Source of the DNA: Sphingomonas sp. CL5.1
Lineage (GTDB): Bacteria; Pseudomonadota; Alphaproteobacteria; Sphingomonadales; Sphingomonadaceae
Assembly: GCF_013344685.1 (NCBI RefSeq)
Contig: NZ_CP050137.1
Span: forward strand, 1,616,001 to 1,680,000
DNA length: 64,000 bases
Direction of reading: 5' to 3'
This document shows positions 1-14,459 of the stretch, one piece after another (positions within the stretch are counted from its first letter, which is position 1; every line of letters begins with the position of its first letter). The notes under the pieces were generated by a model. It saw nothing but the letters and a program-made list of their open reading frames with translations, did not search any database and was not told where the DNA came from. Position numbers and translations under genes: made by a program.

Positions 1-3
1 TGC

Positions 4-948
4 TCACGCCCCCGCGAGCTGCTGTTCCAGCGCGCCCAGCACGCGATAGCAGGGCATCACCTGCGCGACCGAGCTGTTCGGCTCGCGCTCTTCGCGGATC
101 GCGGCGACGAACTCGCGATCCTGCAATTCGATGCCGTTCATCGACACGTCCACCGTCGAGACGTCCACCGGTTCCTCGCGCCCGGTCACCAGATCGTCGT
201 AGCGCGCGATCCACGTGCCGTTGTCGCAGATGTAGCGGAAGAAGGTGCCGAGCGGCCCGTCGTTGTTGAACGACAGCGAGAGCGTGCAGATCGCGCCGCT
301 TTCCGCCTTGAGCTGGATCGACATGTCCATCGCGATGCCGAGTTCGGGATGGGTCGGCCCCTCGATCGCATTGGCCTTGACGATCGGGCCGGCCTGATAA
401 GCGAACAGGTCCACGGTATGCGCGGCGTGGTGCCACAGCAGATGGTCGGTCCAGCTCCGCGGCTCGCCCTTGGCGTTGATGTTCCTGCGGCGGAAGAAAT
501 AGGTCTGCACGTCCATCTGCTGCACGGCGATCTCGCCCGCCGCGATGCGCTTGTGGAGCCATTGGTGCGACGGGTTGAAGCGCCGCGTGTGGCCGACCAT
601 GCAGACGAGGCCGGTCTCGCGCTGCCTGGCCAGCACCGCCTCCGCGTCGGCGAGGCTGTCGGCGAGCGGTATCTCGACCTGCACATGCTTGCCCGCGTCC
701 ATGCACTGGATCGCCTGGCGCGCGTGCATCTGCGTCGGCGTGCAGAGGATCACCGCATCCACGTCGTCGCGCGCGAGGCTTTCGGCGAGATCGGTGGTGG
801 CGTGGGCGATGCCGTATTTCTCCGCCACCGCGCGGGTCGGCTCGATCTGTCGCCCGACCAGCGACACCACCTCGGCCCCGGCGATGTTCCGCAACCCGTC
901 GAGATGCTTTTCCCCAAAGGCGCCGGCGCCCGCGAGAGCGATCTTCAT
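4..948 (-). CDS. ligC: 4-carboxy-2-hydroxymuconate-6-semialdehyde dehydrogenase
   Basis: This 314-residue Gfo/Idh/MocA-fold dehydrogenase should oxidise the hemiacetal form of CHMS, the ring-cleavage product of protocatechuate, to 2-pyrone-4,6-dicarboxylate with NAD(P). The N-terminus carries the dinucleotide-binding GAGAFG motif at about residues 7-12, and a dehydrogenase core with EIPLA and GHTRRFNPSH follows. The start at 948 has an AAAGGAAC ribosome site just upstream; a longer reading frame upstream is overlapped by intergenic sequence and ignored. It is the last gene of the leftward operon DUF1932-ligJ-ligA-ligB-ligC, 19 bases after ligB. The assignment rests on similarity to SYK-6 LigC as I remember it and on the complete pathway around it. 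Confidence 0.93.
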   Translation of the reverse strand: MKIALAGAGAFGEKHLDGLRNIAGAEVVSLVGRQIEPTRAVAEKYGIAHATTDLAESLARDDVDAVILCTPTQMHARQAIQCMDAGKHVQVEIPLADSLADAEAVLARQRETGLVCMVGHTRRFNPSHQWLHKRIAAGEIAVQQMDVQTYFFRRRNINAKGEPRSWTDHLLWHHAAHTVDLFAYQAGPIVKANAIEGPTHPELGIAMDMSIQLKAESGAICTLSLSFNNDGPLGTFFRYICDNGTWIARYDDLVTGREEPVDVSTVDVSMNGIELQDREFVAAIREEREPNSSVAQVMPCYRVLGALEQQLAGA

Positions 949-967
949 CCGTCCGTTCCTTTCCGAT

Positions 968-3232
<2,265 letters not shown>

Positions 3233-3236
<4 letters not shown>

Positions 3237-4096
3237 ACGGCGTCCGCCTTCTGTGCGAGGATGAGCGCGGCCTTGGCCTCAAGGCCGTCCGGCGAGGGGA
3301 GGCGGCGCGCGCCGATCGCGCGCTGGCGCTCGACGGTGCCGCGCGTCATCGCGGCGCCGGTGCCGAGCGCGTCGAGCGTCTTGACCACCTCCTCCATTTC
3401 GGCGGCGCGGCGCAGGCCGTGGACCAGCATCCGGTCGAGATTGTAATCCGCGCGCCGCCGCCAGTCCGCGCCCGGCCAGCTCGCGTCGAGCGAGGCGATC
3501 ACCGCCTCCGATACGCCGGCGGCATGCGCGGCGAGGAAGCATTCGGCGGACAGCGCCTCGATCCCCTTGACCATCACCGAACGGATCATCTTGATCGCCG
3601 ACGCCGCGCCGACCGGCCCGTCGACCAGCTCGACTTTCGTGAAGCCCAGCGCGCGCAATGCATCCGCCGCGCCGGCGGCATGGGGGCCGCCGACCAGCAA
3701 CGGCGTGGCATGGCGCGCGGGATTGACCGGGGCCATCACCGCGACATCGGCATAACGTCCGCCCGCCGCCTCGATCCGCGTGGCGGCGGCGCGCTTGGTA
3801 TCGGGGGCGACGCTGTTCATGTCGCAATAGAGCGCGCCGGCGGCGATCGACCGCGCCGTCTCCCTAGCGGCGGCGAGCGCCTGATCGGCCGTCACCAGCG
3901 ACAGGATCAGCGGCGCGTCCGCGACGGCGGCGGCGTTGCTGTCGGCCGGCGCCACCCCGGCGGCGGCGAAATCGGCGAGCTTGGGCGCGCGCGTCGCGGC
4001 GGCGTCCAGCTTCAGGTCATAGCCGCGCGACGGCGTATCGGCCGGCGCAAATGCCATGCCCGCCTCTCCCAGTCCGATGAAAGCCACCTTGACCAT
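3233..4096 (-). CDS. NAD(P)-binding 6-phosphogluconate dehydrogenase-like protein, DUF1932
   Basis: A 287-residue protein with an N-terminal Rossmann motif (FIGLGEAG, residues 6-13), a central MNSVAPDTK stretch and an all-alpha C-terminal part of the DUF1932 type, as in beta-hydroxyacid dehydrogenases. GAASAIKMIRS carries the lysine expected at the catalytic position. It is the first gene of the leftward lig operon and overlaps ligJ by 4 bases, so it should act on a pathway intermediate or side product. None of the established protocatechuate 4,5-pathway steps needs it, so the substrate is unknown to me. The start at 4096 is chosen because the dinucleotide motif begins right after it; upstream codons would enter the ligR side. 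Confidence 0.75.
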
Positions 4097-4148
4097 GGCA
4101 CGGTTCTGCGAGGGTCTGCGCCCCGCCGCCAATCGGAAGTTGCGAGGG

Positions 4149-5366
4149 CTATCCGATTTCCGGAATTTTGCTCTCACGTGCCACGGCATTGAGGATGTCG
4201 AGGAATTGACGCTGGATTAAGGTTGGCTGCCAGTCGGCGCGGGTCGTCACGCCGATCGTCCGCTCGGTTGCCGGCAGCGCGGCCGGCACGCCCGCGAGCA
4301 GTCCGGCGCGCAGCTCCAGCGCGATCTGGTCGGGCGAGACGAGCGTCAGGAAATCGGAATCGATCAATATGCCCCGGATCGCCATCACCGATCCGCATTC
4401 CACCGGCGCGGCGGGGCGGGGCAGGCCGGCGGCGTCGAACAGCCTTTCCCAATGGTGGCGCAGCGGCGATCCGGCGCGCCCGACGATCCACGGGAAGCGG
4501 CCGAGATCCTCCGCCGAGACGGGTGTGCCTCCCGCGAGCGGGTGGCCGGCGCGCGCGGCGATCATCAGCCGGTCGACGAACAGCGGCACTTGCGAGAAAT
4601 CGGGCGGGCACGGATCGCGCAGCGCGCCGATCATCAGGTCGATCCGCCCGTCGCGCAGCGGCTCGGACAGTTCGGCATGCGAACCTTCGACGATATCGAC
4701 ATGGCTCGCCGGCATCGCGCGGGTGAAGGCGGCGACCGCCTTGGGCAGCAGCAGCGCGCGGCACAGCGGCATTGCCCCGATCGCCAGCCGCGCCGTGCCC
4801 GCGCCGTCCGCCTCGGCCTCCTCCAGCGCGGCGGCGAGGTCGGCGGCGGCGAGGCGGAAGTGGCGCGCGAGCCTCCTGCCCTCCACGGTCAGCGCCACGC
4901 CGCGCCCCTGCCGCACCGCCAGCGCCGCGCCGCACAGCCCTTCCAGCTCGCGCACCGCGCGGTGGAGCGCGGGCTGCGACACGCCGGTCGCGCGCGCCGC
5001 GCCGACGAAGCTCCCCGCTTCCGCGAGGTTGAGCAAGGCGCGCACCTGCGTCGCGGTGAGCAGGTTCTCGGGCCGCTCGAAGCCGCGCCGCGCGCCGCGC
5101 GTCAGCGGGCGCATCGCGCGGGCGAGCCGGGCGTGGGCGTCGGTGATGCGCGGGATCGCGCGCGCGCCCGCCTCGGTCGCGCGCATCCCGTCGGGCAGCC
5201 GCTCGAACAGCGCCGCGCCGAACCGTTCCTCCAGCTTGGCCAGCCCCTGCGCCAGCGCCGGCTGCGACAGGCCGATCGCCTCGGCCGCCGCGCTCATGCT
5301 GCCACGCTCGGCGATCAGCGGCAGCGCGCGCAGGTGGCGCAGGTTGAGGTCGAACGGCCGGGCCAT
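4149..5366 (-). CDS. ligR: LysR-type regulator of the protocatechuate cluster, with two winged-helix domains
   Basis: This 405-residue regulator is about 100 residues longer than the usual LysR protein because it carries two LysR-type winged helix-turn-helix units: residues about 8-66 (with [19 protein letters not shown]) and about 103-162 (with [19 protein letters not shown]). A normal periplasmic-binding-like effector domain follows from about 190. It is divergent from ligK across 103 bases, and the leftward operon lies just downstream on the same strand, the classic position for an activator of both. An alternative ATG at 5387 would add seven residues. The symbol follows position and family; the double domain is discussed as a finding. 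Confidence 0.8.
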   Translation of the reverse strand: MARPFDLNLRHLRALPLIAERGSMSAAAEAIGLSQPALAQGLAKLEERFGAALFERLPDGMRATEAGARAIPRITDAHARLARAMRPLTRGARRGFERPENLLTATQVRALLNLAEAGSFVGAARATGVSQPALHRAVRELEGLCGAALAVRQGRGVALTVEGRRLARHFRLAAADLAAALEEAEADGAGTARLAIGAMPLCRALLLPKAVAAFTRAMPASHVDIVEGSHAELSEPLRDGRIDLMIGALRDPCPPDFSQVPLFVDRLMIAARAGHPLAGGTPVSAEDLGRFPWIVGRAGSPLRHHWERLFDAAGLPRPAAPVECGSVMAIRGILIDSDFLTLVSPDQIALELRAGLLAGVPAALPATERTIGVTTRADWQPTLIQRQFLDILNAVARESKIPEIG

Positions 5367-5405
5367 GCTGCGGGCGATATATAGCATAAACTTATCGCCG
5401 TGCCG

Positions 5406-5418
5406 CAATTCGGAATTG
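5406..5418. promoter_or_regulatory. Inverted repeat in the ligR-ligK divergent promoter, candidate LysR operator
   Basis: A perfect inverted repeat CAATTC-G-GAATTG lies in the 103 bases between the divergent ligR and ligK starts, 40 bases upstream of the ligR start and 52 upstream of ligK. It is AT-rich in a GC-rich neighbourhood. LysR proteins bind interrupted dyads of roughly this kind, so it may be the LigR recognition site; that is inference. Confidence 0.45.
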
Positions 5419-5469
5419 TGCTTTGTCCGGGCGGCGATCATCCCCGCATCGTCAATCGGAGGGAGTGAA

Positions 5470-6144
5470 ATGGCCGGTGTCGTCATGACCGGGGTGGAGC
5501 GTCCGCCCCTCGCCATCGTGGACGGGCTCGCCCATTGCGGCGTCGCGACGGTGCATGAGGCGCAGGGGCGCACCGGGCTGATGCGCAGCCACATGCAGCC
5601 GATCTACCCGCGCGCGCGGATCGCCGGCACCGCCGTCACCATCTCCGCGCCGCCGGGCGATAATTGGATGGTGCATGTCGCGATCGAGCAGCTCCGCGAA
5701 GGCGACGTGCTGGTGCTCGCGCCGACCAGCCCGTGCGAGGACGGCTATTTCGGCGACCTGCTCGCCACCTCCGCGATGGCGTGCGGCTGTCGCGGCCTCG
5801 TCATCGACGCGGGCGTGCGCGACGTGCGCGACCTGACCGAGATGGGCTTCCCCGTCTGGTCGAAGGCGGTGTTCGCGCAAGGAACCGTCAAGGCGACGCT
5901 CGGCTCGGTCAACGTGCCGGTGGTCTGCGCCGGGGCGCTGGTCAATCCCGGCGACGTGGTGGTGGCGGACGACGACGGCGTATGCGTCGTCCCGCGCGCC
6001 GATGCGGAAGCCGTGCTGGAGAAGGCGCGCGCGCGCGAGGCCAATGAGGAAGCCAAGCGCAAGCGGCTCGCGGCGGGCGAGCTCGGCCTCGACATCTACG
6101 ACATGCGTGGCAAGCTCGCCGAGATGGGGCTGAAATATGTTTGA
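5470..6144 (+). CDS. ligK: 4-carboxy-4-hydroxy-2-oxoadipate aldolase / oxaloacetate decarboxylase
   Basis: The 224-residue class II HMG/CHA aldolase of the RraA-like fold splits CHA to pyruvate and oxaloacetate and can decarboxylate oxaloacetate. The pyruvate- and metal-binding signature is at residues 113-118 (DAGVRD, with Arg117 and Asp118), and GDLLAT at 95-100 supplies the other loop. The start is set by CGGAGGGAG seven bases upstream; an upstream extension would run through ligR. It opens the rightward operon ligK-ligU-ligI-aldo/keto reductase. Confidence 0.95.
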   Translation: MAGVVMTGVERPPLAIVDGLAHCGVATVHEAQGRTGLMRSHMQPIYPRARIAGTAVTISAPPGDNWMVHVAIEQLREGDVLVLAPTSPCEDGYFGDLLATSAMACGCRGLVIDAGVRDVRDLTEMGFPVWSKAVFAQGTVKATLGSVNVPVVCAGALVNPGDVVVADDDGVCVVPRADAEAVLEKARAREANEEAKRKRLAAGELGLDIYDMRGKLAEMGLKYV

Positions 6145-6153
6145 CCCTTCGTC

Positions 6154-6174
6154 ACCCCGGCCTTGTGCCGGGGT
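6154..6174. repeat. Short GC-rich hairpin between ligK and ligU
   Basis: Perfect 8-bp arms ACCCCGGC and GCCGGGGT enclose a 5-base loop, ten bases after the ligK stop. The block resembles the short dispersed intergenic palindromes common in sphingomonad genomes. Only one clear copy is visible here, so its repeat nature cannot be shown from this window. It could also slow decay or reduce read-through between ligK and ligU. Confidence 0.45.
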
Positions 6175-6267
6175 CCACGGAGCCGCAAGCGCAGCGGCCG
6201 GAGCCTCCATCCGGTCGTCTGCCTCCCGATGGCCCTCGGCACAAGACGGGGACGGGGAGGGCAGGCG

Positions 6268-9196
<2,929 letters not shown>

Positions 9197-9214
9197 GCCG
9201 GGTCGGTTTCCCGG

Positions 9215-10519
9215 CTAGCGATCGCGGGGCAACCGACTTGCGGGGCTTGCGATCTGTCCGGCCGATCGCGGTCGCGTCTCCGGCAGGGCGAGCAGCACCG
9301 GCAACACCGCGATCGCCACCAGCGCGATCATCACGCCCGGCGCGCTGAGCGAGCCGCTGCGTTGGGTCAGCACCTGCGCAAGCCACGGCGTAAGCCCGCC
9401 GAACAATGCGGTCGCGATGGTGGCACCCAGCGCGAGGCCGCTCAAGCGGCCCTCGACCGGTAGCTGCTCGGCGGTCGCCACCGCACCGACCGCGCTGATT
9501 CCCCCGGCCAGCATCGCCAGCACTATCGCGCCGGCCAGCGTCGTTCCCGAGGTCGCGCCCGCCAGCAAGTGGAACAATGGGTAGGGCAAGGCGGCGGACA
9601 GCAGGGCGAGGCCGATCAGCACCGGCCTGCGACCCCAACGGTCCGCCAGCAGCCCGACCAGCGGCGTGACGAGGACCACCGCGACTGCGGCGACGGTCGC
9701 CAGTTGCAGCGCCTTCGCCTCGTCCAGCCTGCCGATGGAGGTGAGGTAGAGCGGTACATAGGTGATGCCGACATAATAAGTGATCGATCCCAACGCCGAG
9801 ATCGCGAAGCCGCGCAGCACGCCGGCGCGATGTCGCCGCAACGCGTGGACGAGCGGCCGGCGCACCAGCGCGCCCGCGTCCCGGCGGGTCTCGAACGCCG
9901 GCGATTCCCGCATCGCCGCCCGCGCGATGAGGATCGCCCCGGCCAGCGCCGCCCCGAACGCGAAGGGCAGGCGCCAGCCCCAGTCGTCGAGCACGGGCCT
10001 GGGCAACAGGCTTGCGGTGAGCGCGGCCAGGGCCACCGCGAGCAGGCCGCCGATCTCGCTCGTCGCGGCGGCCAGCGATGTCACGAGGCCGCGACGGCCC
10101 GGCGCCGCGCCTTCCAGCAGATAGGCGACGACGCCGGTATATTCGCCGCCCACCGCAAATCCCATCACGCAGCGCAAAAGCAGCAGCAGGACACCGGCGA
10201 TGGGGCCGGCCTGCGCGGCGGTCGGCAGGATCGCGGTGAGCGCCATCGCGACCGTCATCAGCGTCATCGAGGCGAGCAAGGTCGCGCGCCGCCCGTGCAG
10301 ATCGCCGAAATGCCCGAACACCAGCGCGCCGACCGGACGCAGCAGATAGGCGACCGCGAAGCCGGCCAGCGTCGTCAGGACGGAATCCTCGCCCCGGAAG
10401 AACACGCGCGCCAGCACCGTCGCGAGATAGAGGAACAGCGTGAAATCATACCATTCCACCACCGTCGAGAGCGCTGCGAGGACGAGCGAGCGGCGGTCGA
10501 CCGGACGGGAATGGCTCAT
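9215..10519 (-). CDS. MFS transporter of the metabolite:H+ symporter (MHS) type
   Basis: A 434-residue twelve-helix transporter. The N-terminal EWYDFTLFLYLA segment, the LRPVGALVFGHFGDLHGRR loop and GYRCxMGF-like CVMGFAVGGEYTG are marks of the MHS family (ShiA, PcaT, ProP relatives), which imports organic acids with protons. The start at 10519 has AAGGGG upstream. It converges on the lig operon with 18 bases between stops, so it is a fair candidate for the protocatechuate or related aromatic-acid importer, though the substrate is inferred from place only. Confidence 0.8.
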   Translation of the reverse strand: MSHSRPVDRRSLVLAALSTVVEWYDFTLFLYLATVLARVFFRGEDSVLTTLAGFAVAYLLRPVGALVFGHFGDLHGRRATLLASMTLMTVAMALTAILPTAAQAGPIAGVLLLLLRCVMGFAVGGEYTGVVAYLLEGAAPGRRGLVTSLAAATSEIGGLLAVALAALTASLLPRPVLDDWGWRLPFAFGAALAGAILIARAAMRESPAFETRRDAGALVRRPLVHALRRHRAGVLRGFAISALGSITYYVGITYVPLYLTSIGRLDEAKALQLATVAAVAVVLVTPLVGLLADRWGRRPVLIGLALLSAALPYPLFHLLAGATSGTTLAGAIVLAMLAGGISAVGAVATAEQLPVEGRLSGLALGATIATALFGGLTPWLAQVLTQRSGSLSAPGVMIALVAIAVLPVLLALPETRPRSAGQIASPASRLPRDR

Positions 10520-10741
10520 GAATGCCCCTTTTTTCTCGAAACCGTCGCATCGGCATCGCACGGCGGCCGGGGGATCGGCAAACCGTCACGGGAAAATGCG
10601 GCGGATGTGTGAGCATATCGCGGCCGGCGGAACCGCTATGCGACGGCGGCGTAAACCGCATTCGATCCCGTCACCGCCGCGCCGCGAAATGATCGCACCG
10701 CCTGGCGGCCGGGATTCGCCTCAGGTCGATCGGGCTTCCCG

Positions 10742-12268
10742 TCAGGGCTGAATCGCGATCGGCCCTTTCGCCCCCGGCCCAAGCCCGACGGTGGCGAGAT
10801 AGGCTTCGAGCGCCGGCAATTCGTCCGCGGCGACGATCGCGCCGACATAATTGTCCGGCCGGATGAGGAACCAGTCGCCGGGGCGGGGCGCGTAGGCGGC
10901 GTCGAAATGACCCGCCTCGTCGACCAGCTCGCCATGTCGGCCGATCGCATGAATATGCAGCCCCGCGCGCGGGAGGACGAGACCGCGATCGCCTTCGAAG
11001 CCGAGCAGCGTCCAATGCGGCCCCCGGAACAGGTCGAACAGCCGCTTCGCCTGACCCGCCGCGCCGCGGATCGGTGCGTCGGGCGCCCGATCGCCGGCCA
11101 GCAGGCCGCCCGCGCGTTCCGGCTTCTCGAGCGCGAGGCGCGATCCGGGATAACCGATGTCGAGCTGGTGCACGTCGCGCCCGCGCCGCATTTCGCCGCG
11201 CTTCATCGCGTCGAGCAGCCCCGTCGACAGGCCGAGCATCGCCTGTGCGACCGGCCGCCGTTCCGCCTCATAGCTGTCGAGCAGCGCGGGCGGCGCGCCC
11301 GAAATCACCGAGGCGAGCTTCCAGCCGAGATTGTAAGCGTCCTGCACGCTGGTGTTCAGCCCCTGGCCGCCGGTCGGTGGGTGGACGTGCGCCGCGTCGC
11401 CGGCGAGGAAGACCCGGCCCGCGCGATAGCGATCCGCCAGCCGGGCGTTCATGGTGAAGACCGACGCCCATGACACATCATGCACGACGATATCGTCCCG
11501 CCCGGTGCGCGCGGCGAGCAGCCCCGTCAGCCCGGTCGCGGACAGATCGATGTCACCATCCATGGGCACCGGCCCCTGAAGCTGGAAGAGATCGGTGCCG
11601 GCCAGCGGGCAGGCCGAAATCTGCCGCCGCATGTCGCCCTCGCCGAAGCGGTGCCAGACATCCCGTGAAAGGCCGGACAGGGACACGTCGGCGACGATGG
11701 CGCGGACGCCGAGCGTCCTGCCGGGAAAATCGATCCCCAGCGCCTGGCGCACGAAGCCGCGCCCGCCATCGGCTCCCACCAGCCAGCGGATGCGGATCGT
11801 CTCCGTCCCGGCCTGTTTGACGAGCCGCGCCGTCACGCCGTCCGCATCCTGATCGAAGCCGGCAAGCTCCACGCCGTATTCCGGGCCGGCCCCGAGTTCG
11901 GCCAGCCGCTCGCGCAGCACCCGCTCGGTCAGGAATTGCGGCACCATCAGCGGCAGGTGATACGGTTCGGCGGGCGTCGCGGGGTCGGCCTCGATCATAT
12001 CGGTGTCGGCATGGCCTCCATCCTCGCGATATTCGCGCTGTTTGGGATAGAAGCCGCCGACCGCCATGAGCCGGTCGAGGATGCCGAGGTCTTCGAACAC
12101 CTCCTGCGTTCGCGGCTGGATGCCCTTGCCGCGCGAGCCGCGAAACGGATCGTCGAGCTTTTCGACCAACCTGAAGGAAACGCCGCGCCGCGCCAGCTCG
12201 ATGGCAAGCGTCAGCCCTGTCGCGCCCGCGCCGCAGATGAGTACGTCCGCCGCGAAATCATTTGCCAT
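10742..12268 (-). CDS. FAD-dependent aromatic hydroxylase (PheA/TfdB type)
   Basis: A 508-residue class A flavoprotein monooxygenase that should hydroxylate a phenolic ring with NAD(P)H and oxygen. It has the ADP-binding GAGATGLTLA motif near residue 13, the DG-type middle motif (VGADGGRGFVRQ), and the ribityl-binding GDAAHVHPPTGGQGLN. The C-terminal thioredoxin-like domain of phenol hydroxylases is present (GFEGDRGLVLPR onwards). GGAGATCGTC precedes the start at 12268. It is divergent from the MarR gene and probably controlled by it. Confidence 0.88.
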   Translation of the reverse strand: MANDFAADVLICGAGATGLTLAIELARRGVSFRLVEKLDDPFRGSRGKGIQPRTQEVFEDLGILDRLMAVGGFYPKQREYREDGGHADTDMIEADPATPAEPYHLPLMVPQFLTERVLRERLAELGAGPEYGVELAGFDQDADGVTARLVKQAGTETIRIRWLVGADGGRGFVRQALGIDFPGRTLGVRAIVADVSLSGLSRDVWHRFGEGDMRRQISACPLAGTDLFQLQGPVPMDGDIDLSATGLTGLLAARTGRDDIVVHDVSWASVFTMNARLADRYRAGRVFLAGDAAHVHPPTGGQGLNTSVQDAYNLGWKLASVISGAPPALLDSYEAERRPVAQAMLGLSTGLLDAMKRGEMRRGRDVHQLDIGYPGSRLALEKPERAGGLLAGDRAPDAPIRGAAGQAKRLFDLFRGPHWTLLGFEGDRGLVLPRAGLHIHAIGRHGELVDEAGHFDAAYAPRPGDWFLIRPDNYVGAIVAADELPALEAYLATVGLGPGAKGPIAIQP

Positions 12269-12269
12269 G

Positions 12270-12310
12270 ACGATCTCCATATGTGCATTATGCACTTAAA
12301 TGGAGATCGT
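12270..12310. promoter_or_regulatory. Nested dyad between the hydroxylase and MarR genes, probable MarR operator
   Basis: Two dyads share almost one centre. The inner one is the perfect 13-base palindrome GTGCAT-T-ATGCAC at 12283-12295. The outer one has perfect 11-base arms, ACGATCTCCAT at 12270-12280 and ATGGAGATCGT at 12300-12310. Each outer arm also carries the GGAG ribosome site of the gene on its side. The size and symmetry of the inner element suit a MarR dimer, and bound repressor would cover both translation starts. Confidence 0.75.
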
Positions 12311-12312
12311 GG

Positions 12313-12807
12313 ATGCCGTCAAGGAAGAATGTGCATAATACACTCGATTCGGCGGCGCTTCGTGAATTGCATGGCGCCATGATCGATATCGTCAGCGTGA
12401 TGAACCGCCCGCAGCGCGACGAGGAAATGGTCCGCCAGGCCGGGATCGCGCTCGATCGGGCGCTGTTTCCGCTCCTCGTGATGATCGAACGGCTCGGCCC
12501 GATCGGCATCGTCGATCTGGCCGGCCGGGTTGGGCGGGATTACACCACCGTCAGCCGGCAGGTTTCGAAACTCGAGGATCTCGGCCTCGCCGAACGCCGC
12601 GAGAACCCTGTCGATCGCCGCGTTCGCGAGGCGGCCATCACCACAAGAGGCAAGGCGATGACCGATAAGGTCGATGTCGCGCGGGAGAAAATGGCGCGGG
12701 AAATCCTCTCCGACTGGCAGGAGGACGAGGTCTTGGACCTCATCCGCCTGATGCGTCGCTTCGCCGACGCCGTGACGCGGGGAAGCCGAGCCTCGGCGGC
12801 ATCCTGA
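12313..12807 (+). CDS. MarR-family transcriptional regulator
   Basis: A 164-residue winged-helix protein with a MarR core: DLAGRVGRDYTTVSRQVSKLEDLGLAER covers the recognition helix and VDRRVREAAITTRG the wing. ATG 12313 is chosen because GGAG lies seven bases upstream; an earlier GTG at 12283 falls inside the palindrome, and a later GTG at 12331 has AAGGAAG three bases before it. MarR proteins usually respond to a phenolic ligand and repress their own gene and a divergent catabolic gene, which fits the hydroxylase next door. Confidence 0.85.
   Translation: MPSRKNVHNTLDSAALRELHGAMIDIVSVMNRPQRDEEMVRQAGIALDRALFPLLVMIERLGPIGIVDLAGRVGRDYTTVSRQVSKLEDLGLAERRENPVDRRVREAAITTRGKAMTDKVDVAREKMAREILSDWQEDEVLDLIRLMRRFADAVTRGSRASAAS
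12331..12343. promoter_or_regulatory. Second MarR-like half-palindrome inside the marR 5' end
   Basis: GTGCATAATACAC repeats the inner palindrome at 12283-12295 with two changes, 48 bases downstream. It lies within codons 7-11 of the MarR gene. Two copies at this spacing suggest cooperative self-repression. This is sequence similarity only. Confidence 0.5.
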
Positions 12808-12852
12808 AGCCACGGAAATAGGTGCCGGCCTTGCGCATCGGGAGCGCGATGC

Positions 12853-14199
12853 TCAGCCGTTGGGCGGCGCCCGCCATTGGTGGCCGACCTGTGTGGCGCG
12901 GGCGACGATCAACTGGCTGGCCACGCTCGACGGGCCAAAGGTCCGGACCTCGTACAACGCCTCGAATGCCTGCGCCTTGCCGACCCTGGCGGTCAATGTG
13001 TCGAGATCCGCGCGGCGCGCCACGATCTGCGCGCTTTCGGCCAGCGCCGGATCGTTCATCCCGGCGATGACCAGGATGCGGTTCCCATATGGCCCGGGCA
13101 GGCTGGCGACATAGACGTAATCGCGACGCAACATGCGTTCCTGCGAAGGGTCCGCCCAGTCCGACTGGAACCGGCGGTGGCTGCGCCGGTCGACGAGGGC
13201 GTCTCCGTCCGGTGCCAGCTCGAATCCCGAACTGTCGAAGATCGGCTCGCACAGATCGCGCAGGTCGCTCAGCAAGCCGACATACACTATATTATGCGCT
13301 TTCAGCATGTCGGTCGTGAAGCGGGATGAGGTGATCGGGGTATTGGCGCCCTGTCCTCTGGTCGCCTCGCTGACGATCGGCGCGATCACGGCAATCGCCG
13401 GCGCCATCGCGGAGGGCAGGTCGAACAGATTCAGGTCGACATAGCGCTCGCCCTGCTTCGCATCCCGGCTTTTGTAACGATCCAGCACTTCGCTCGACGT
13501 GATGGCGGGATCGCGCAACTCGCGGAATACCTTCCCCTGGCTGTCGACCTCGCCGAACGTATAGCGATCCCCGCTGACGAGCAGCACCGGGAAGTGCGCG
13601 CGCGCAAGCGGCTGCCAAAAGGCGGAGCGGAGGCGGGGATCGTCTCCCGCCGCGCGCTGGGGAGAGAACCCCCGCCACGCCGCGACGGCGGACAGCAGCA
13701 GCATGAGCACGACGCCGGCCGCCAGCCACGTCGAACGCGAACGCCAGCCGCCGCGCCGCGCGCCGGAACCGTCGGACGCGCCGGGCGGCCCCTCACGCCG
13801 GGAAGCCGATGCCTCCGGCGAGGGTGTCGCCGCGTCCGCCGGCGCCAGCAATTGCAGCCGATACTCGCCGCGAGGCAGCACGAGCCGCTCCCCGAGCGTG
13901 TTCGCGGGCAGGTCCTCCAGCTTCTTGCGCAGCCGGTGGATGCTCATGCGGACGGTCGCATCGTGGCCGATCTGCTCACTGACCGACAGGCCGAACACTT
14001 CCTGCGCGACCTCGATCTCCTTCGGGATCCTGCCGGCCAGCGAGCGCTCTATCAGGAACTCGAAAAGGCGATTGATCTGTGCCGATTTGCCGAGGGTGCC
14101 GCTGCTCCGCGCGACCTCGGCGGCCGCGCGTAACCGATCCTGCCAATCGTCGTCGGGCCGCGCGGAAACTCCGGAAGCATCGGGGCCGAAATCACTCAT
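12853..14199 (-). CDS. Membrane-anchored winged-helix transcriptional regulator (ToxR/CadC-like layout)
   Basis: A 448-residue protein with an N-terminal OmpR-like winged-helix region at about residues 35-120 (HDATVRMSIHRLRKKLEDL as recognition part, then PRGEYRL as wing), a low-complexity linker, one membrane helix at about 157-176, and a large extracytoplasmic domain of about 270 residues. The outer domain is shared by related sphingomonad regulators and has no function I recognise. It is the nearest regulator to the ferredoxin and membrane hydroxylase genes and may sense an envelope signal for them. The start at 14199 lacks a strong ribosome site but sits right before the DNA-binding domain. 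Confidence 0.75.
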   Translation of the reverse strand: MSDFGPDASGVSARPDDDWQDRLRAAAEVARSSGTLGKSAQINRLFEFLIERSLAGRIPKEIEVAQEVFGLSVSEQIGHDATVRMSIHRLRKKLEDLPANTLGERLVLPRGEYRLQLLAPADAATPSPEASASRREGPPGASDGSGARRGGWRSRSTWLAAGVVLMLLLSAVAAWRGFSPQRAAGDDPRLRSAFWQPLARAHFPVLLVSGDRYTFGEVDSQGKVFRELRDPAITSSEVLDRYKSRDAKQGERYVDLNLFDLPSAMAPAIAVIAPIVSEATRGQGANTPITSSRFTTDMLKAHNIVYVGLLSDLRDLCEPIFDSSGFELAPDGDALVDRRSHRRFQSDWADPSQERMLRRDYVYVASLPGPYGNRILVIAGMNDPALAESAQIVARRADLDTLTARVGKAQAFEALYEVRTFGPSSVASQLIVARATQVGHQWRAPPNG

Positions 14200-14459
14200 G
14201 GGCAAAAGGCGATCAAGCGGCCCCCTCCAGACAACGATCTTCTGCTTAGCCCAATTTCGCCTCGCAACAAGACCGGCGGCGCGGCCTGACCGGGCCGGTA
14301 CACGCGCCGTCCTTCGAGGCGGGATCGACGACCGCCCCGCCATGCTTCGGGCGGCGCGGGAAGGCGCTCGCCCCGCGCGCCATCACCGAGGCCCGGATCG
14401 CTGGAACGTCCCGGTGGCGCCTGGCAAAGGAGATTTCCCGACATCTGGAAGCGCGAAGG

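Noticed and set aside
12283..12312. GTG start of the MarR gene inside the palindrome
   Set aside because: It has no ribosome site, while ATG 12313 has GGAG at ideal spacing.
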